Positions 1 to 9,842 of a stretch of DNA of 64,000 nucleotides are shown piece after piece; position 1 is the first letter of the stretch, and each line of letters begins with the position of its first letter. The position numbers were made by a program, and so were the translations under genes. Source of the stretch: Pictodentalium vernedei (taxonomy: Eukaryota > Mollusca > Scaphopoda > Dentaliida > Dentaliidae); contig CM062289.1 of NCBI GenBank assembly GCA_031216915.1, forward strand, positions 64,549,741 to 64,613,740, given 5' to 3'. The notes under the pieces were generated by a model. The model saw only the letters and a list, made by a program, of their open reading frames with translations. It made no database searches and was not told where the DNA came from.

Positions 1-256
1 CACATATTGAATATGTGGACAACTGGTACCATTTATACTACAAACTTGGTAGGAATCATTGTCCATGATGAATTGAGGATTGGTTTCATTCAACTCCTTG
101 ACGCACCACCATTCGGGAATCGTTCCACCAAATGTCATGAGAAGCATACCCCAAGCCATTGCAAACTTTGATCCAACAACAATGTAAAACAACCATGATC
201 TGGAATCTTCCCATGCCGCCAACTTCATCAATAATATCTTCAAAAGTAAACGCCAT
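1..256 (-). CDS. SLC22-type organic ion transporter, N-terminal exon, frameshifted and cut by the window edge
   Basis: On the minus strand an ATG at 256-254 opens MAFTFEDIIDEVGGMGRFQI. This is the conserved start of SLC22 (organic cation/anion transporter, major facilitator superfamily) proteins, which begin with a 'fddil.e.GgfGrfQ' segment before the first membrane helix. Just after FQI the frame breaks: one extra base near 196 moves the reading into another frame. That frame then continues as a helix-like WLFYIVVGSKFAMAWG, then TIPEWWCVKELN, and a cysteine-containing stretch (YQVCSINGTSC) typical of the large extracellular loop after helix 1. A possible splice acceptor (CAG) lies at 274-272. 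The family moves organic ions across the plasma membrane; the substrate cannot be read from this fragment. The single-base break means either a pseudogene or an assembly error. The rest of the gene lies to the left of the window. Confidence 0.72.
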
Positions 257-319
257 TTCAAATTTTGCTACCTGAATCGGATACTTTGAACTAAATCTGT
301 TAATTACATCAGCTGTCAA

Positions 320-700
320 ACCACCTTTCTGTGATAAAAGAGGGTTGACTTTTTAGTGGGTTTTTTTTTTACTTATTTTGCGCGTTTTTAATGGTCGATT
401 TCGAAATATAATCATAAAAAAAATTAGCAATGCAAATTCGAACTTTCTACATAATCGGTGGAGCTCAGAAATTAGAATGCATGAAGCTTATAAATAAAAT
501 GAGGTGAGAAGTTCGTTAAGCCTCGTCATTTATTACATTAGCTGTGAAATAATTATGCAACTGTTCCGCGTCAGGTGTGTCATCATTGAAATAACAATCA
601 CTGTCGAAATAATAAACATGAGCTGATGTTATAATAAACACGTGCAAATTCCATAGCTATAAAAAAAATTTGTTACAAACTTTTAAAAAAAATTCTATTC
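320..700. other. AT-rich DNA, no gene seen
   Basis: Upstream of the SLC22-type exon. It contains a T run near 361 and no ORF or repeat termini that I recognise. It may be intron or 5' flank of that gene. Confidence 0.4.
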
Positions 701-706
701 GCATAT

Positions 707-967
707 GCTGTACGTGGAGAGTGTATCAAGGGCCTAAATCACCTGCAGAGTGGAGATTCCACCCAAGCAATAATTGCAAATTTGTTGCAAAGCATAACCA
801 GCACAAGCAAAGTTTCAGCCAATGGACCTCCGGGTTAAACACGGAGGTCCATTGGCTGAAACATTGCTTGTGTTTTTTGTCGATATGTACAAAAATTGAA
901 AGTTATAGCTTGGGTGATATCTCCACTCCGCGGGTGATTTAGTTACAATCCACTCTCCACGTACTGT
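707..967. mobile_element. Palindromic MITE, family C
   Basis: The outer inverted repeats are the GTACGTGGAGAGTG type at the left and the complementary CACTCTCCACGTACTGTA at the right. A nearly perfect inner hairpin near 815-870 is built on GGACCTCCGGGTT / CCGGAGGTCC. Further copies are at 6482, 25691, 29980 and 49934. There is no coding capacity; mobilisation would need a transposase from elsewhere. Confidence 0.85.
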
Positions 968-1041
968 AAATACGCATCGAAACAAAAGATTTCGAGGGCA
1001 AAATATGACTTTATTATATATCGAGTTTCAAGTGAGAAATA

Positions 1042-1470
1042 CAGTAGAATCCTCTTAATTGAATATCCATTTTGCCAGTGAAAATTATTCAATTAACAAG
1101 AGTATACAATTAACAGGGATTTGGTCAGTTTCTTATGTTCTGGAGGTAAACTGAGCATTTATTCTATTATATCTTGTTTGACAGAGCTCATAGAGCTCTG
1201 TCAAACAAGATATAATAGAATAAATATCTGTATTGGATGTATGAGGCCAAAAAGGTTGATAAATAAGGGGAATCTGGTGCGTGTCACAGCAATTTTTTCG
1301 ACATATTACAAATTTTTTTTTACAATTAACAGGAGTTTACTCTACAACCCATATGCAATTAACAGATCAAATTTGTACTGAAGGTATGGTGAATGGTTTT
1401 GTGTTTGAAAATTATATTCAATTAATTGGGATATACAATTAAGAGATATCCAATTAAGTGGGCTCCACTG
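1042..1470 (+). mobile_element. pogo/Tigger-like MITE with TA target duplication
   Basis: The ends are CAGTAGAATCCTCTTAATTG and GGGCTCCACTG, flanked by TA on both sides (1040-1041 and 1471-1472). This fits the Tc1/mariner-pogo superfamily. The centre is a palindrome around GACAGAGCTC / GAGCTCTGTC at about 1180-1205. Near-full copies at 24621, 43461 and 61709 share both ends and the core. Non-coding. Confidence 0.85.
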
Positions 1471-1881
1471 TACCAAAATTTATCTGTAAACTTCACTTGG
1501 AAGTTGTCTCGTCTGAAGGACAACCGAACATGAGCTTCGAAAAGAGATACTGTAGTCTGGGAATATTTAACCCTTTACCTAACGCACACGATATAAAAAA
1601 ATGTTATTTTGCTTTTTTTAGATTTTTCAAAACATTTCTATAAAACCATATCATGTGACCCCTCATTGGAACGTGGGCAATGAGCGCCTTCCAATGAGCG
1701 ATTATCAGTGGCGTAGGGGATGGGCCCGCATTGCAGGGGGGGGGGGGGGGGCTTGAAGGACGTCCCAACGCTGGAAGAAACAGGAAAATGGAGAGACAGA
1801 GCGAGACTGTGTACCAAATACACATAATTTCAAACTCTCACTTCGACACGACGTACTCTTTGTAGTCTATGTATTATTCTT

Positions 1882-2134
1882 TTAACCCTTTACCTAACGT
1901 AACGGCCAAAACCGGCCAGCGCGATTCTCAAAAATCGCCAATTAATTTTCATTATTTTTTTCATTTTTTGTCTCAAAAACATAGGTTATGACCCCTCGTT
2001 GGAACGAACTCGTCGAGCTCGTTCCAACGAGGGGTCATAACCTATGTTTTTGAGACAAAAAATGGAAAAAAATTAGTTATTCAAGAATTATGTTTGCAAG
2101 TGTCGACTGCTTTTCAGGTTAGGTAAAGGGTTAA
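1882..2134. mobile_element. TTAA-target MITE, family A
   Basis: TTAA at both ends, terminal CCCTTTACCTAACG / GGTTAGGTAAAGGG, and a central palindrome GGAACGAACTCGTCGAGCTC between two copies of an ATAGGTTATGACC arm. TTAA targets are typical of piggyBac-like (also Kolobok) transposons. It is nested in the hAT-type element; the matching insertion at 8486-8736 shows it was already in the parent element. Confidence 0.88.
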
Positions 2135-2278
2135 GTGAACGCTACATCATTGTAATTGATAGGGGTGAGAAATGAACTATCAACATACATGGTGCCTCTC
2201 AAGTCACACATGTTGGGCGTGCGTGTGTGTATCGTTGGATGGTGGGGGTGAAACTTAAAACATGTAATGAAAAAATCG

Positions 2279-2585
2279 CGACATCGACGACGTAGCTGCG
2301 ACGGGTGGTGCAATCTCACAAAATTCTAAGTTCATCAAGGGCCATAACCCCAAGAAAAATATTTGGAACAACACATGCATTGAACAGTGGCTAGACATCA
2401 ATAAGATACACTTACATGCCAAATATAAAGTCATTCCATAAAGTATTTCAAAAGTTATTGGGTTTTGAATCTCGTTGGTCACAGACAAACTCGTTGGTCA
2501 CAGACAGACCGACCGACAGACAGACCGACAGACACACCGACAGACCGACATTGCCACTTATAGAGCTGCTAGTCGCAGCTAAAAT
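2279..2585. mobile_element. Short TIR element nested in hAT copy 1
   Basis: It lies between AAAAAATCG and ACAGAGTCGTAC. In the other hAT copy (near 8340) these two sequences are adjacent, so this is an insertion. The ends carry TAGCTGCGAC and GTCGCAGCTA. The interior has a short CAGACCGACAGA repeat at 2500-2550. Related DNA is at 23978-24441. Confidence 0.7.
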
Positions 2586-2849
2586 CTACAGAGTCGTACT
2601 TTTAGAATCGATCCTATAGGCTATACCTTCATTTAATTTATGGCGTATGTGCTGCGTGACATCCTGTATGCTGTGCACGGTAACAACACTAAATTTGCTC
2701 CCGTTTTAAAGGCAACCACCATTATGAAAGGGCCCCCGTCTCTATCTTGCGGGGGGGGGGGGGGGGCACAAGATTTTCCGTTACGCCACTGGTGATTACA
2801 TGGTATGTGCTTTTGTTGATTTTTCTTAACTGCGCTGTGCTGTTTGAAA

Positions 2850-3560
2850 ATTACACGGGCGTATGCTTCCGATTGCTAACGTCAAAGATTTATATTTTAT
2901 CAAGTGCCGAAACAGTTGACCGTCTCGCAAAATAATCCTGAATGATATGACAAAAGTGTCACGAGTTATATCTGGTAATCTGAATAGTTTTGTTTTTGTT
3001 GAGAAGCGAGGGTGAAGAGTCATGCCATTAGGTCGCAAACGAGCGATGTAAGGCACCGTCTTGTGCCACAAATTGAAGGTACGATGCTTTGCGTCGTTAA
3101 CTTCTGTAGGAACATTTATGTTATCAACTCCAATTTTAGTTCCTCCTTATCCAGCACGAATAAAAGATGACGTCAAAAATAACGTTTTTGCATTAAGATT
3201 AATAGGAACTGGCGAATTTCTGCCACAAGACTGTAGCCGAAATTAAATTATTAATGAAAATTGAAGCTTTTTTCCAGACCACATTTTTCACTGAACTTCA
3301 AGATGGGTAAGAGGTTAAAATTGACAACGCTCTCTAATGATCAGTGAACGCAGCTGCAAAACAAAAAAACATTTCTTGCAAAGCTCAAAAGTGCAGAATT
3401 CTCTTGAAATAGTCATCTTTCTGGTGTTACTTTCTGAGCAGCCGAATAGGCATAGGCCAGTTTTTCAATTAACTCTTAGAAACCGGGAGTCGAGTTTTCT
3501 TACCTGCGATGTAATACGGCAGGTAATCTGGTTGTGACGGTTCGGCTATCTTTGGGCTGG
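2850..3560. other. No gene or recognisable element
   Basis: Several short ORFs of 60-80 codons overlap on both strands without family resemblance. No splice-consistent exon was seen. Confidence 0.35.
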
Positions 3561-3579
3561 GGGAGAATTAAACACTGAG

Positions 3580-3653
3580 CAGGTGCTTCTAATCAAGTGT
3601 CGTCTGCCTGAATAGGCAGACGACACTTGACTAGAAGCACCTGCTTTTCTGTA
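3580..3653. repeat. Hairpin, about 30-bp arms
   Basis: AGGTGCTTCTAATCAAGTGT is followed after a 6-base loop by its near-perfect complement ending in AGAAGCACCT. Probably a small foldback element. It resembles the ACGACACTTG subterminal word of the TTAA MITEs. Confidence 0.7.
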
Positions 3654-3929
3654 TGTTTTTCGCGGTATTTGATGTTCAATAAATTCATTCTGATTCCCCG
3701 GCTTCTAACAGTTAAATAATTTTATCTATTGACTAAAGTGAATTTTTTTATTTGATTGGTTGATAGATACGTGGTATGAGACCATATTCATTGAAACCCA
3801 CGATACGTCCGCCCAGCCACTGACAAATTTCCCATACCCAGTGGAAGCCTCGTTCCGAAATCTACAAATTGTCCATACCCCGCAGAAGACGCGGAATTCC
3901 AGTTTTTTACAGTGTACATGTATTATATT

Positions 3930-4075
3930 TTAATTTTTTATCCCAAAATATAGCTCATGACCCTTTATTGGAATGAGCTTGTCGAGTACCCTCCAATGTA
4001 GGGTTCATAAGCTATGTGTTCGAGACAAAAAAGAAAAAAAGAAATTCAATAATTTTTTTAAACTAATCATATCGG
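3930..4075. mobile_element. TTAA MITE core remnant
   Basis: It carries the family-A core (TCATGACCCTTTATTGGAAT, inverted downstream as CCAATGTAGGGTTCATAAG) and the GAGACAAAAAAG arm. The TTAA termini are gone. Confidence 0.55.
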
Positions 4076-4219
4076 CATATTTTCACAAAAACTCTTTTGC
4101 ACAAAAATTCCACAGAAACCTGTATGGCTCAACAATGGAAGATAAAAGATCTCATGCTGTGTGTGTTCACACATGAAATAGATTGTACTTCTAAAACGGA
4201 AAGTCAATAGATAAATTCG

Positions 4220-4320
4220 TTACCCCGTGTCTGATCACATGGTACGGGTTTTTACCTACCCGAAACCAGCCGGTTTCGGGTAGGTAAAAACCCGTACCAC
4301 GTGATCAGACACGGGGTAAC
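4220..4320. repeat. 101-bp near-perfect palindrome
   Basis: TTACCCCGTGTCTGATCACA runs into a central AACCAGCCGGTTTC and back out to GGGGTAA with almost no mismatch. The near identity of the arms points to a recent insertion or to selection for the hairpin. Non-coding. Confidence 0.8.
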
Positions 4321-4491
4321 TAATAATACAACGGACATCTTTGTTACTTCCTGAGCAGTGCAAAGCTTTGCTTGTTATTTGCTTTCTTTCAAGGGAAAGG
4401 ACATTCAAATAATTAGAGTTACAAGTTCTTTGAAAACTTACCTTTTTGTCTCTGCACTCTCTCTTTTTTCGCAGCCATTACAGGCATTGAG

Positions 4492-4661
4492 TTAACCCTT
4501 TACCTAACGTAACGGCCAAAACCGGCCAGCGCTATTCTCAAAAATCGCCAATTAATTTTCATTATTTTTTTCATTTTTTGAGACAAAAAATGAAAAAAAT
4601 TAGTTATTCAAGAATTATTTTTGCAAGTGTCGTCTGCTTTTCAGGTTAGGTAAAGGGTTAA
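4492..4661. mobile_element. TTAA-target MITE, family A, short form
   Basis: TTAACCCTTTACCTAACGTA at the left and GGTTAGGTAAAGGGTTAA at the right. The core palindrome found in longer copies is deleted, leaving the arms joined near TTTTTTTCATTTTTTGAGAC. Confidence 0.85.
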
Positions 4662-4734
4662 ACTGATCCGAAAATGTATTCCTTATCTGGTAGAGTGCGA
4701 AATTATTTTTGGTCATCAGAATTAGTTCACGTTT

Positions 4735-5235
4735 CACTGCAAAAAATATAGGCTCTCTTTAGAACCAAAACTGGTTCTTATCTTGTCCCTGAGATGGAAC
4801 CAGTTTAGTTTAAACAGTATTTATTTCAAATCAAATAAATTTACCATGATAAGCATTCAATTTTAACAGAATAATACATGAACTGAAGTAGATTCAGCAG
4901 TAAACTTGGAACTTATTCAACGCAGTCGCCAAACATTTTAAAACAAAGCGAATATAAATACCTGGTATATTGGTTCTATACAGAACCAAAACTGGTTCGA
5001 TATGCCAACTGTTCATATCTCCTTTGCTTAATAATGATTTGAGACAACCCCGCATAAGCTCTAAACTTACGGCTGAAACCCCCTCAATTTATGTTTAAAT
5101 CTGTTAATATTTAATGTTAATCTTTGTACATTTATTTCATTTGAAATAAATACTGTTTAAACAGAACTGGTTCCATCCCAGGGACAAGATTAGAACCAGT
5201 TTTGGTTTTAAAGAGAACCTATATTTTTTGCAGTG
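4735..5235. mobile_element. TIR element with CACTGCAAAAAATA ends
   Basis: The left end CACTGCAAAAAATATAGG is the exact complement of the right end CCTATATTTTTTGCAGTG. Subterminal GAACCAAAACTGGTTC motifs recur at both ends and near 4983. I found no clear target duplication. Non-coding. Confidence 0.75.
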
Positions 5236-5310
5236 TTCTTTGCCTTGTTACAATTTAAGAGAGAGAGCCTAAAGGCACGCTCCCTTAAATTATAACAAGG
5301 GAAATCCATA
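5236..5310. repeat. Hairpin with CCTTGTTACAATTTA arms
   Basis: CCTTGTTACAATTTAAGAGA is mirrored by CCCTTAAATTATAACAAGG. A related hairpin lies at 53322-53372. Confidence 0.6.
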
Positions 5311-5659
5311 AGAAGAAAAACAATCACTTCAAAGGAAATATAACACATCCACAGAATATGATGCCTTTAAGTTGGAGCACCTGCACTTCAGAATAAAGCC
5401 AAAATATGGGCTTCGAACACTCTGTCGGTTGATCAATACACATAAAAAAGATTGCAGTAAGAGGTGACTGAAGATCGGAAATGGAGGTAGCCATGATATT
5501 GGCATGTATCATAGATAGATATCGGTTGCGCAATCTTGTATTAAGTATCTCGTATTCGCCTCGAAGCCGCTCACACCCATCCCCTTCCATTCCAACCCCT
5601 GTTTCTTTTTATTAACTTTGTCAGGATTCAGCACTTTGTCTCAATAACAATGGAACGTA
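5311..5659. other. Single-copy-looking DNA, no gene supported
   Basis: A minus-strand ORF (5324-5590, 88 codons) has no recognisable family features. A partly similar stretch recurs at 53390-53470 (ACACATCCACAGAATATGA), so it is more likely repeat than gene. Confidence 0.35.
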
Positions 5660-5973
5660 CAGTTAAAACTAGAAGTCCTGTCCTGAAATGCGCACAAATA
5701 GCACGTCGATCTGCGCGTTGATCTACGCGTTAGGACCATAGTAAGTATATCAAATTCTGTACATATGGCCTGTGCACAACCAATGTTTCAGTCAGTTGAC
5801 CTCCGGGTAACCCGGAGGTCCATTGGCAGAAACATTGCCTGTGTTTGCTATGAGTAACCAGGAGAACCTGCCGTGCTTTGGATGCCATTCGATATGGCAA
5901 TTGCGCGCAATTCCTGCGCGCAGTTAAGCCTAGACAAGCGCACAGTTCATAACAGGACTTCTAGTTTTAACTG
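5660..5973. mobile_element. Palindromic MITE, family D
   Basis: The ends CAGTTAAAACTAGAAGTCC and GGACTTCTAGTTTTAACTG are exact complements. The inner hairpin GACCTCCGGGTAACCCGGAGG (split here by its own loop) is the same core as in family C. A second copy is at 31690-32002. Confidence 0.87.
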
Positions 5974-5979
5974 CAAGTA

Positions 5980-6480
5980 AACATTACTGTACCCGAGCAA
6001 CAATTTCAAAGTAAACGCATCTAACATTTTCTTACTTGACATGAGAGTGCAAGCTCCCCAATCCCCTCATAATACATCGTCGTCAGCCATTTGTTCATCA
6101 AGGATTAGGGGGTGGGGTGGGAGAGGCGACCCATCTTCAAAGCTCAACCAAATATTCTACCTAATCCTATAAAGGTCACATGGTGGAATGGTCCAGGATT
6201 GGTTAATGATCTGTAACACTTCCAATGTGAAAGTAATGTCTTCTGACAATCATCGGCTAAAAACACCAATGCGTCCACGCGCTCACAAAGGAAGGAGCGG
6301 TTGAAAACTCCCAAAAGCAACAACCCTGTTATCTGGTAATGATAGTGTGACGCCCCCCCCCCCCCCCCCCTTAAATTTATAGGAATCGAATAGCGTCCCC
6401 GATGGGATTAAAAGAAGGGGCGCCGCGAAGTTTTACATGGAGTATAGAGAAATGCCTACACAGGAAAAGTACCCCCAACT
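5980..6480. other. No gene; poly-C tract
   Basis: Contains a run of about 17 C at 6353-6370. No repeat termini or exon were seen. Confidence 0.35.
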
Positions 6481-6481
6481 G

Positions 6482-6738
6482 CAGTACGTGGAGAGTAGAT
6501 TGTTACAAAATCACCCGGGGAGTGGAGCTGACACCCAATGTATTATTTTCAAATTCTGTACATGTGGACAAAAACACAAGCAATGTTTCAGCCAATGGAC
6601 CTCCAGGTACAACCCGGAGGTCCATTGGATGGAACTTTGCTTGTGCTTCTTATGCTTTACAACAAATTTGCAATTATTACTCGAGTGGAATCTCCACTCT
6701 GTGGGTGATTTAGTGATAATACACTCTCCATGTACGGT
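6482..6738. mobile_element. Palindromic MITE, family C
   Basis: CAGTACGTGGAGAGTAG at the left and CACTCTCCATGTACGG at the right; GGACCTCC...GGAGGTCC hairpin at 6598-6628. The ORFs across it on both strands are products of the palindrome. Confidence 0.85.
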
Positions 6739-7138
6739 AGATACACAAAGTTTCGTGGTAACAGATAATAGAGATGTAACATACACTTTGATATTATTAT
6801 ATAGTTATCCAATCGTTTTCATAATTACAATGAGTTAAATAATTTTTAAAATCAACCAGTAAACAGTTGCTACTGATGTTCGGGGGAAAATCGATCCACG
6901 CTCTTATTGTTGATGGGAAAAGATGTTTGACAATGTTTGGATAGACAAAAGGGAACGCAAAGGTTTTGGATGTGTTTAGTGTTAGGTTCATCGAGACAGG
7001 AATGTAGTTAGAGACTGAGGGACAGAGGTACAAGATTGTGATACATTCTGAAGTATTGGCTGAGCTTATGCTTTTCTCGGCATCTAAGGAGCTCACCCAA
7101 CCATTTTGCGCACATAATGGTGCTTTACTGACACTTAA

Positions 7139-7256
7139 CCCAATTAACAGGAGTTTACTCTATGACCCATATTCAATTAACAGGTCAAATTTGTACTGGA
7201 GGTATGGTAAATGGTTTTGTGTTGGAAAATTATATTCAGTTAACAAGGCTGTTCAG
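7139..7256 (+). mobile_element. pogo-like MITE fragment
   Basis: Matches the right half of the 1042-1470 family (CAATTAACAGGAGTTTACTC through GGTATGGTAAATGG). It is cut at the right by the TTAA MITE that starts at 7257. Confidence 0.65.
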
Positions 7257-7496
7257 TTAGCCCTTTACCTAACACGAAAAGCGGACGACACCTGCAAATA
7301 AAATTCTTGAATAACTAAATATTTTCATTTTTTGTCTCAAAAACATAGTCTATCCCCCTCATTGGAACGAGCTCATCGAGCTCGTTGCAATAAGGGGTCA
7401 TTAGTTATCTTTTTGAGACAAAAAATAAAAAAAATAATGAAATTTTTTTGTAATTAGCGCTGGCCGGTTTTTGTCGTTACGTTGGGTAAAGGGTTA
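7257..7496. mobile_element. TTAA-target MITE, family A
   Basis: Left terminus TTAGCCCTTTACCTAACACG (one change from TTAA), right GTTGGGTAAAGGGTTAA, with core palindrome GGAACGAGCTCATCGAGCTC. Confidence 0.82.
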
Positions 7497-7499
7497 AGG

Positions 7500-7957
7500 T
7501 AGCTGCTGTCACGATCTGAGCGGCCGTGATTTGAATACGTCCCAGGTTCATCGCATCCTTTTTTGGTGCAGTTATTCAAACGGTATCTGCGTGGTTAAGT
7601 AAAATTACTGCAAAAGCAAATTATACTTTTCTTCAAAGGCCGACCATCTAGTAGGACAAATTTATTTAGAGCAAGTGACTCTTTAGGCAACCTGGCCTAA
7701 GTACTTATGTGTTTGATGTGATTATCTCATGTACACCGGAAAAAAAATTACACCCAAGTGATTGTGTTCGTCGTCCTCTTTGATAGGGACGCCTGCCATT
7801 AGCAGAAGAGCATATCGACGAAGTTTTTTCTTGAGGGTATTGTCATAGCTTCGGTTTTCGTAAAGTTAAAGTCAACAAACCACGTTTACGCCTATTATAT
7901 TTGAGTTTAACAAGATAATTGTTCAAGACAAGGGGCGCTTGATGGGCAGCTATATTA
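7500..7957. other. No gene seen
   Basis: Unannotated spacer between a MITE and a SINE; no ORF with family features. Confidence 0.35.
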
Positions 7958-8135
7958 CTTATTGGTGTTTATGGGCACATTTTTCTGCACAATGGCTAAT
8001 CATGACCACGACAGTTTTACGGGTGGAGGAAGCCGGAATACCCGGAGAGAACCACCGAGCAACTGTCAGCTCCCCAACATACTAACTCCACACAAGCAGG
8101 GTTAGCATTGGTTGAAGACAGGTGCACCATCAACG

Positions 8136-8945
8136 CAGTGGCGTAGCGGAAAATCTTGTGCCCCCCCCCCCCCACCCCCGCGAGATAGAGACGGGGCCAT
8201 TTCATAATAGTGGTTGCCTTTAAAACGGATGCAAATTTAGTGTTGTTTCCGTGCACAGCATAAGGATTTCACGTAGTACATACGCCATAAATTAAATGAA
8301 GGTATAGCCTATAGGATCGATTCTAAAAGTACGACTCTGTCGATTTTTTCATTACATATTTTAAGTTTCACCCCCATCACCCAACGATACACACATGCAC
8401 GCCCAACATGTGTGACTTGAGAGGCGCCATGTATGTATATTGTTCATTTCTCACCCCCTATCAATTACAATGATGTAGCGTTCACTTAACCCTTTACCTA
8501 ACCAGAAAAGCAGACGACCCTTGCAAAAATAATTCTTGAATAACTAATTTGTTTTCATTTTTTGTCTCAAAAACATAGGTTATGACCCTCGTTGGAACGA
8601 GCTCGACGAGCTCGTTCCAACGAGGGGTCATAACCTTTGTTTTTGAGACAAAAAATGAAAAAAATAATGACAATTAATTGGCGATTTTGAGAATAGCGCT
8701 GGCCGGTTTTGGACGTTACGTTAGGTAAAGGGTTAAAAGAATAATACATAGACTACAAAGAGTACATCGTGTAGAAGTGAGAGTTTGAAATTATGTGTAT
8801 TTGGTACACAGTCGCGCTCTCTCTCTCTCTCTCTCTCTCTCTGTTTCCCTCTTTCTTCCAGCGTTGTGACGTCCTTCAAGACAGGGGCTCCCTTCTAGCC
8901 GCCCCCCCCCCCCCCCGCAATGCGGGCCCATCCCCTACGCCACTG
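8136..8945 (-). mobile_element. hAT-type non-autonomous element, copy 2
   Basis: CAGTGGCGTAG / CTACGCCACTG ends, flanked by CATCAACG (8128-8135) and CATCGACG (8946-8953), an 8-bp target duplication with one mismatch. It is the inverted relative of 1706-2791, has poly-C tracts near both ends and a (CT)n tract at 8817-8842, and is nested in the SINE. Confidence 0.87.
8486..8736. mobile_element. TTAA-target MITE inside hAT copy 2
   Basis: TTAACCCTTTACCTAACCAG to GTTAGGTAAAGGGTTAA, with core palindrome GGAACGAGCTCGACGAGCTC. It sits at the same internal position as the MITE in hAT copy 1. Confidence 0.88.
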
Positions 8946-9082
8946 CATCGACGTGCAGTACGTCCTAGTACTCAACGCCACAGTGCCCCCACATGGGCAA
9001 TGGGGGTGAAGTGTCTTGTCCAAGGACACAAAGCGGTTGCCGCAGGTGGGATTCGAACCGAGGCGATGGACAGCTGACAACT

Positions 9083-9346
9083 ATCAGATACAAGGTTGTG
9101 TCATATTAAGATATTCATTGAAGATATAGAAAGAAATTTTAATGATGACTAATCCTGTAATTATAAACGGAAGGCCCCTTAATTATCTTCAATTTGCAGA
9201 TGACTTGGTTGTGCTATCAACTTCTCTACTTGGCCTTCAGAACTGTCTTAATAACCTTCATCTATATTCGTATAACAATAAATTAAAAATAAATGCTGAA
9301 AAGACCAAGTGCGTCACGTTTTCACATAAAAGAGGTACGATTTATA
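9083..9346 (+). pseudogene. LINE reverse transcriptase fragment, part 1 (YADD-box region)
   Basis: A frame near 9095 gives IFIEDIERNFND, then shifts into NPVIINGRPLNYLQFADDL at 9150-9210. FADD is the catalytic two-aspartate box of a LINE reverse transcriptase. It runs on through NNKLKINAEKTKCVTFSHK, the usual region after the palm, and is then cut at 9347 by the 3.6-kb TIR element. The gene resumes at 12947 and 13077. The internal frameshift and insertions show it is dead. The family would copy its RNA into DNA at the target site. Confidence 0.85.
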
Positions 9347-9530
9347 TAGTCCAGGCACATTAGACATAAAAATGAGAAAGTAAGGAAAAAAATCGGAGAA
9401 AGCTGATTTTTTTATATGTTTCCGGGACACACATTGCGGATAAAGTGTGAAAAGTCCCCGCGAATCCGAGTTGAGCTTTTTTAGTTATAGCGTTTTTTGG
9501 ATGAAAAAAAAATTTAAAAAAAATTCGACC
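9347..9530 (+). repeat. Left terminal inverted repeat of the PIN/CXC element
   Basis: Shared blocks with the right end, in order: the ACATTAG terminus, GGAAAAAAATCGGAGAAAGC, an AAAGTCCCC-type block, and GTTGAGCTTTTTT. They are spaced by diverged DNA. Weaker similarity (GTGAAATATTCACGAAAAT) suggests the repeat once reached about 9700. Confidence 0.8.
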
Positions 9531-9842
9531 CAGCTCCATATTTCTCATTCTTATTCGCCTTAGTAGGGTGAGAATCATAAATATCGTGCTGAATTATATT
9601 GAGAATACATATCCCCAACAGAAAATGCCAACTTTGTACCAATCCTCACACTCAATGGTGAAATATTCACGAAAATGTACAAAATTACGAAAAAAAATTT
9701 ATTGTTTTCATACACACAACGGTACACAACGTCCATTAAATCAAATCTACGACTACTTTGGGAGTTAAATTATATAGCAAAAATTGCAGAAAAGCAGTGG
9801 CTTTATAATGATATATAACAATAGTCATTTATTCCATAATGA

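Larger units (their letters stand above)
1706..2791 (+). mobile_element. hAT-type non-autonomous element, copy 1
   Basis: The terminal inverted repeats are CAGTGGCGTAG and (T)ACGCCACTG. They are flanked by imperfect 8-bp target duplications GCGATTAT (1698-1705) and GTGATTAC (2792-2799), the hAT signature. It has G-tracts near both ends and no transposase. A second copy lies inverted at 8136-8945. Both copies carry a TTAA MITE at the same internal place; only this one also carries the 2279-2585 insertion. Confidence 0.8.
1567..2840. mobile_element. TTAA-target MITE remnant split by a hAT-type element
   Basis: It begins TTAACCCTTTACCTAACGCA at 1567 and carries the subfamily core ATATCATGTGACCCCTCATT. 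It is interrupted at 1706 by the hAT-type insertion, and a related arm (ACATGGTATGTGCTTTTGTT) resumes after 2799. The right terminus is degraded, so the end coordinate is approximate. Confidence 0.6.
7958..9082 (-). mobile_element. tRNA-derived SINE split by a hAT-type element
   Basis: In reverse orientation, the 3' tail segment (ATTGGTGTTTATGGGCACAT, then CACAATGGCTAATCATGACC) occupies 7958-8135. The tRNA-related head with B-box GGATTCGAACC (reverse strand) lies at 8946-9082. The intervening 8136-8945 is a separate insertion. Comparison with the full copies at 22479-22844 and 31190-31584 shows the break is inside the SINE body at CCATC^GACG. It abuts LINE sequence on the right. Confidence 0.82.

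Noticed and set aside
6402..6838. Overlapping ORFs of 103, 133 and 91 codons
   Set aside because: They run over a palindromic MITE, so inverted arms give similar peptides on both strands. The same peptides appear at every copy of the family.
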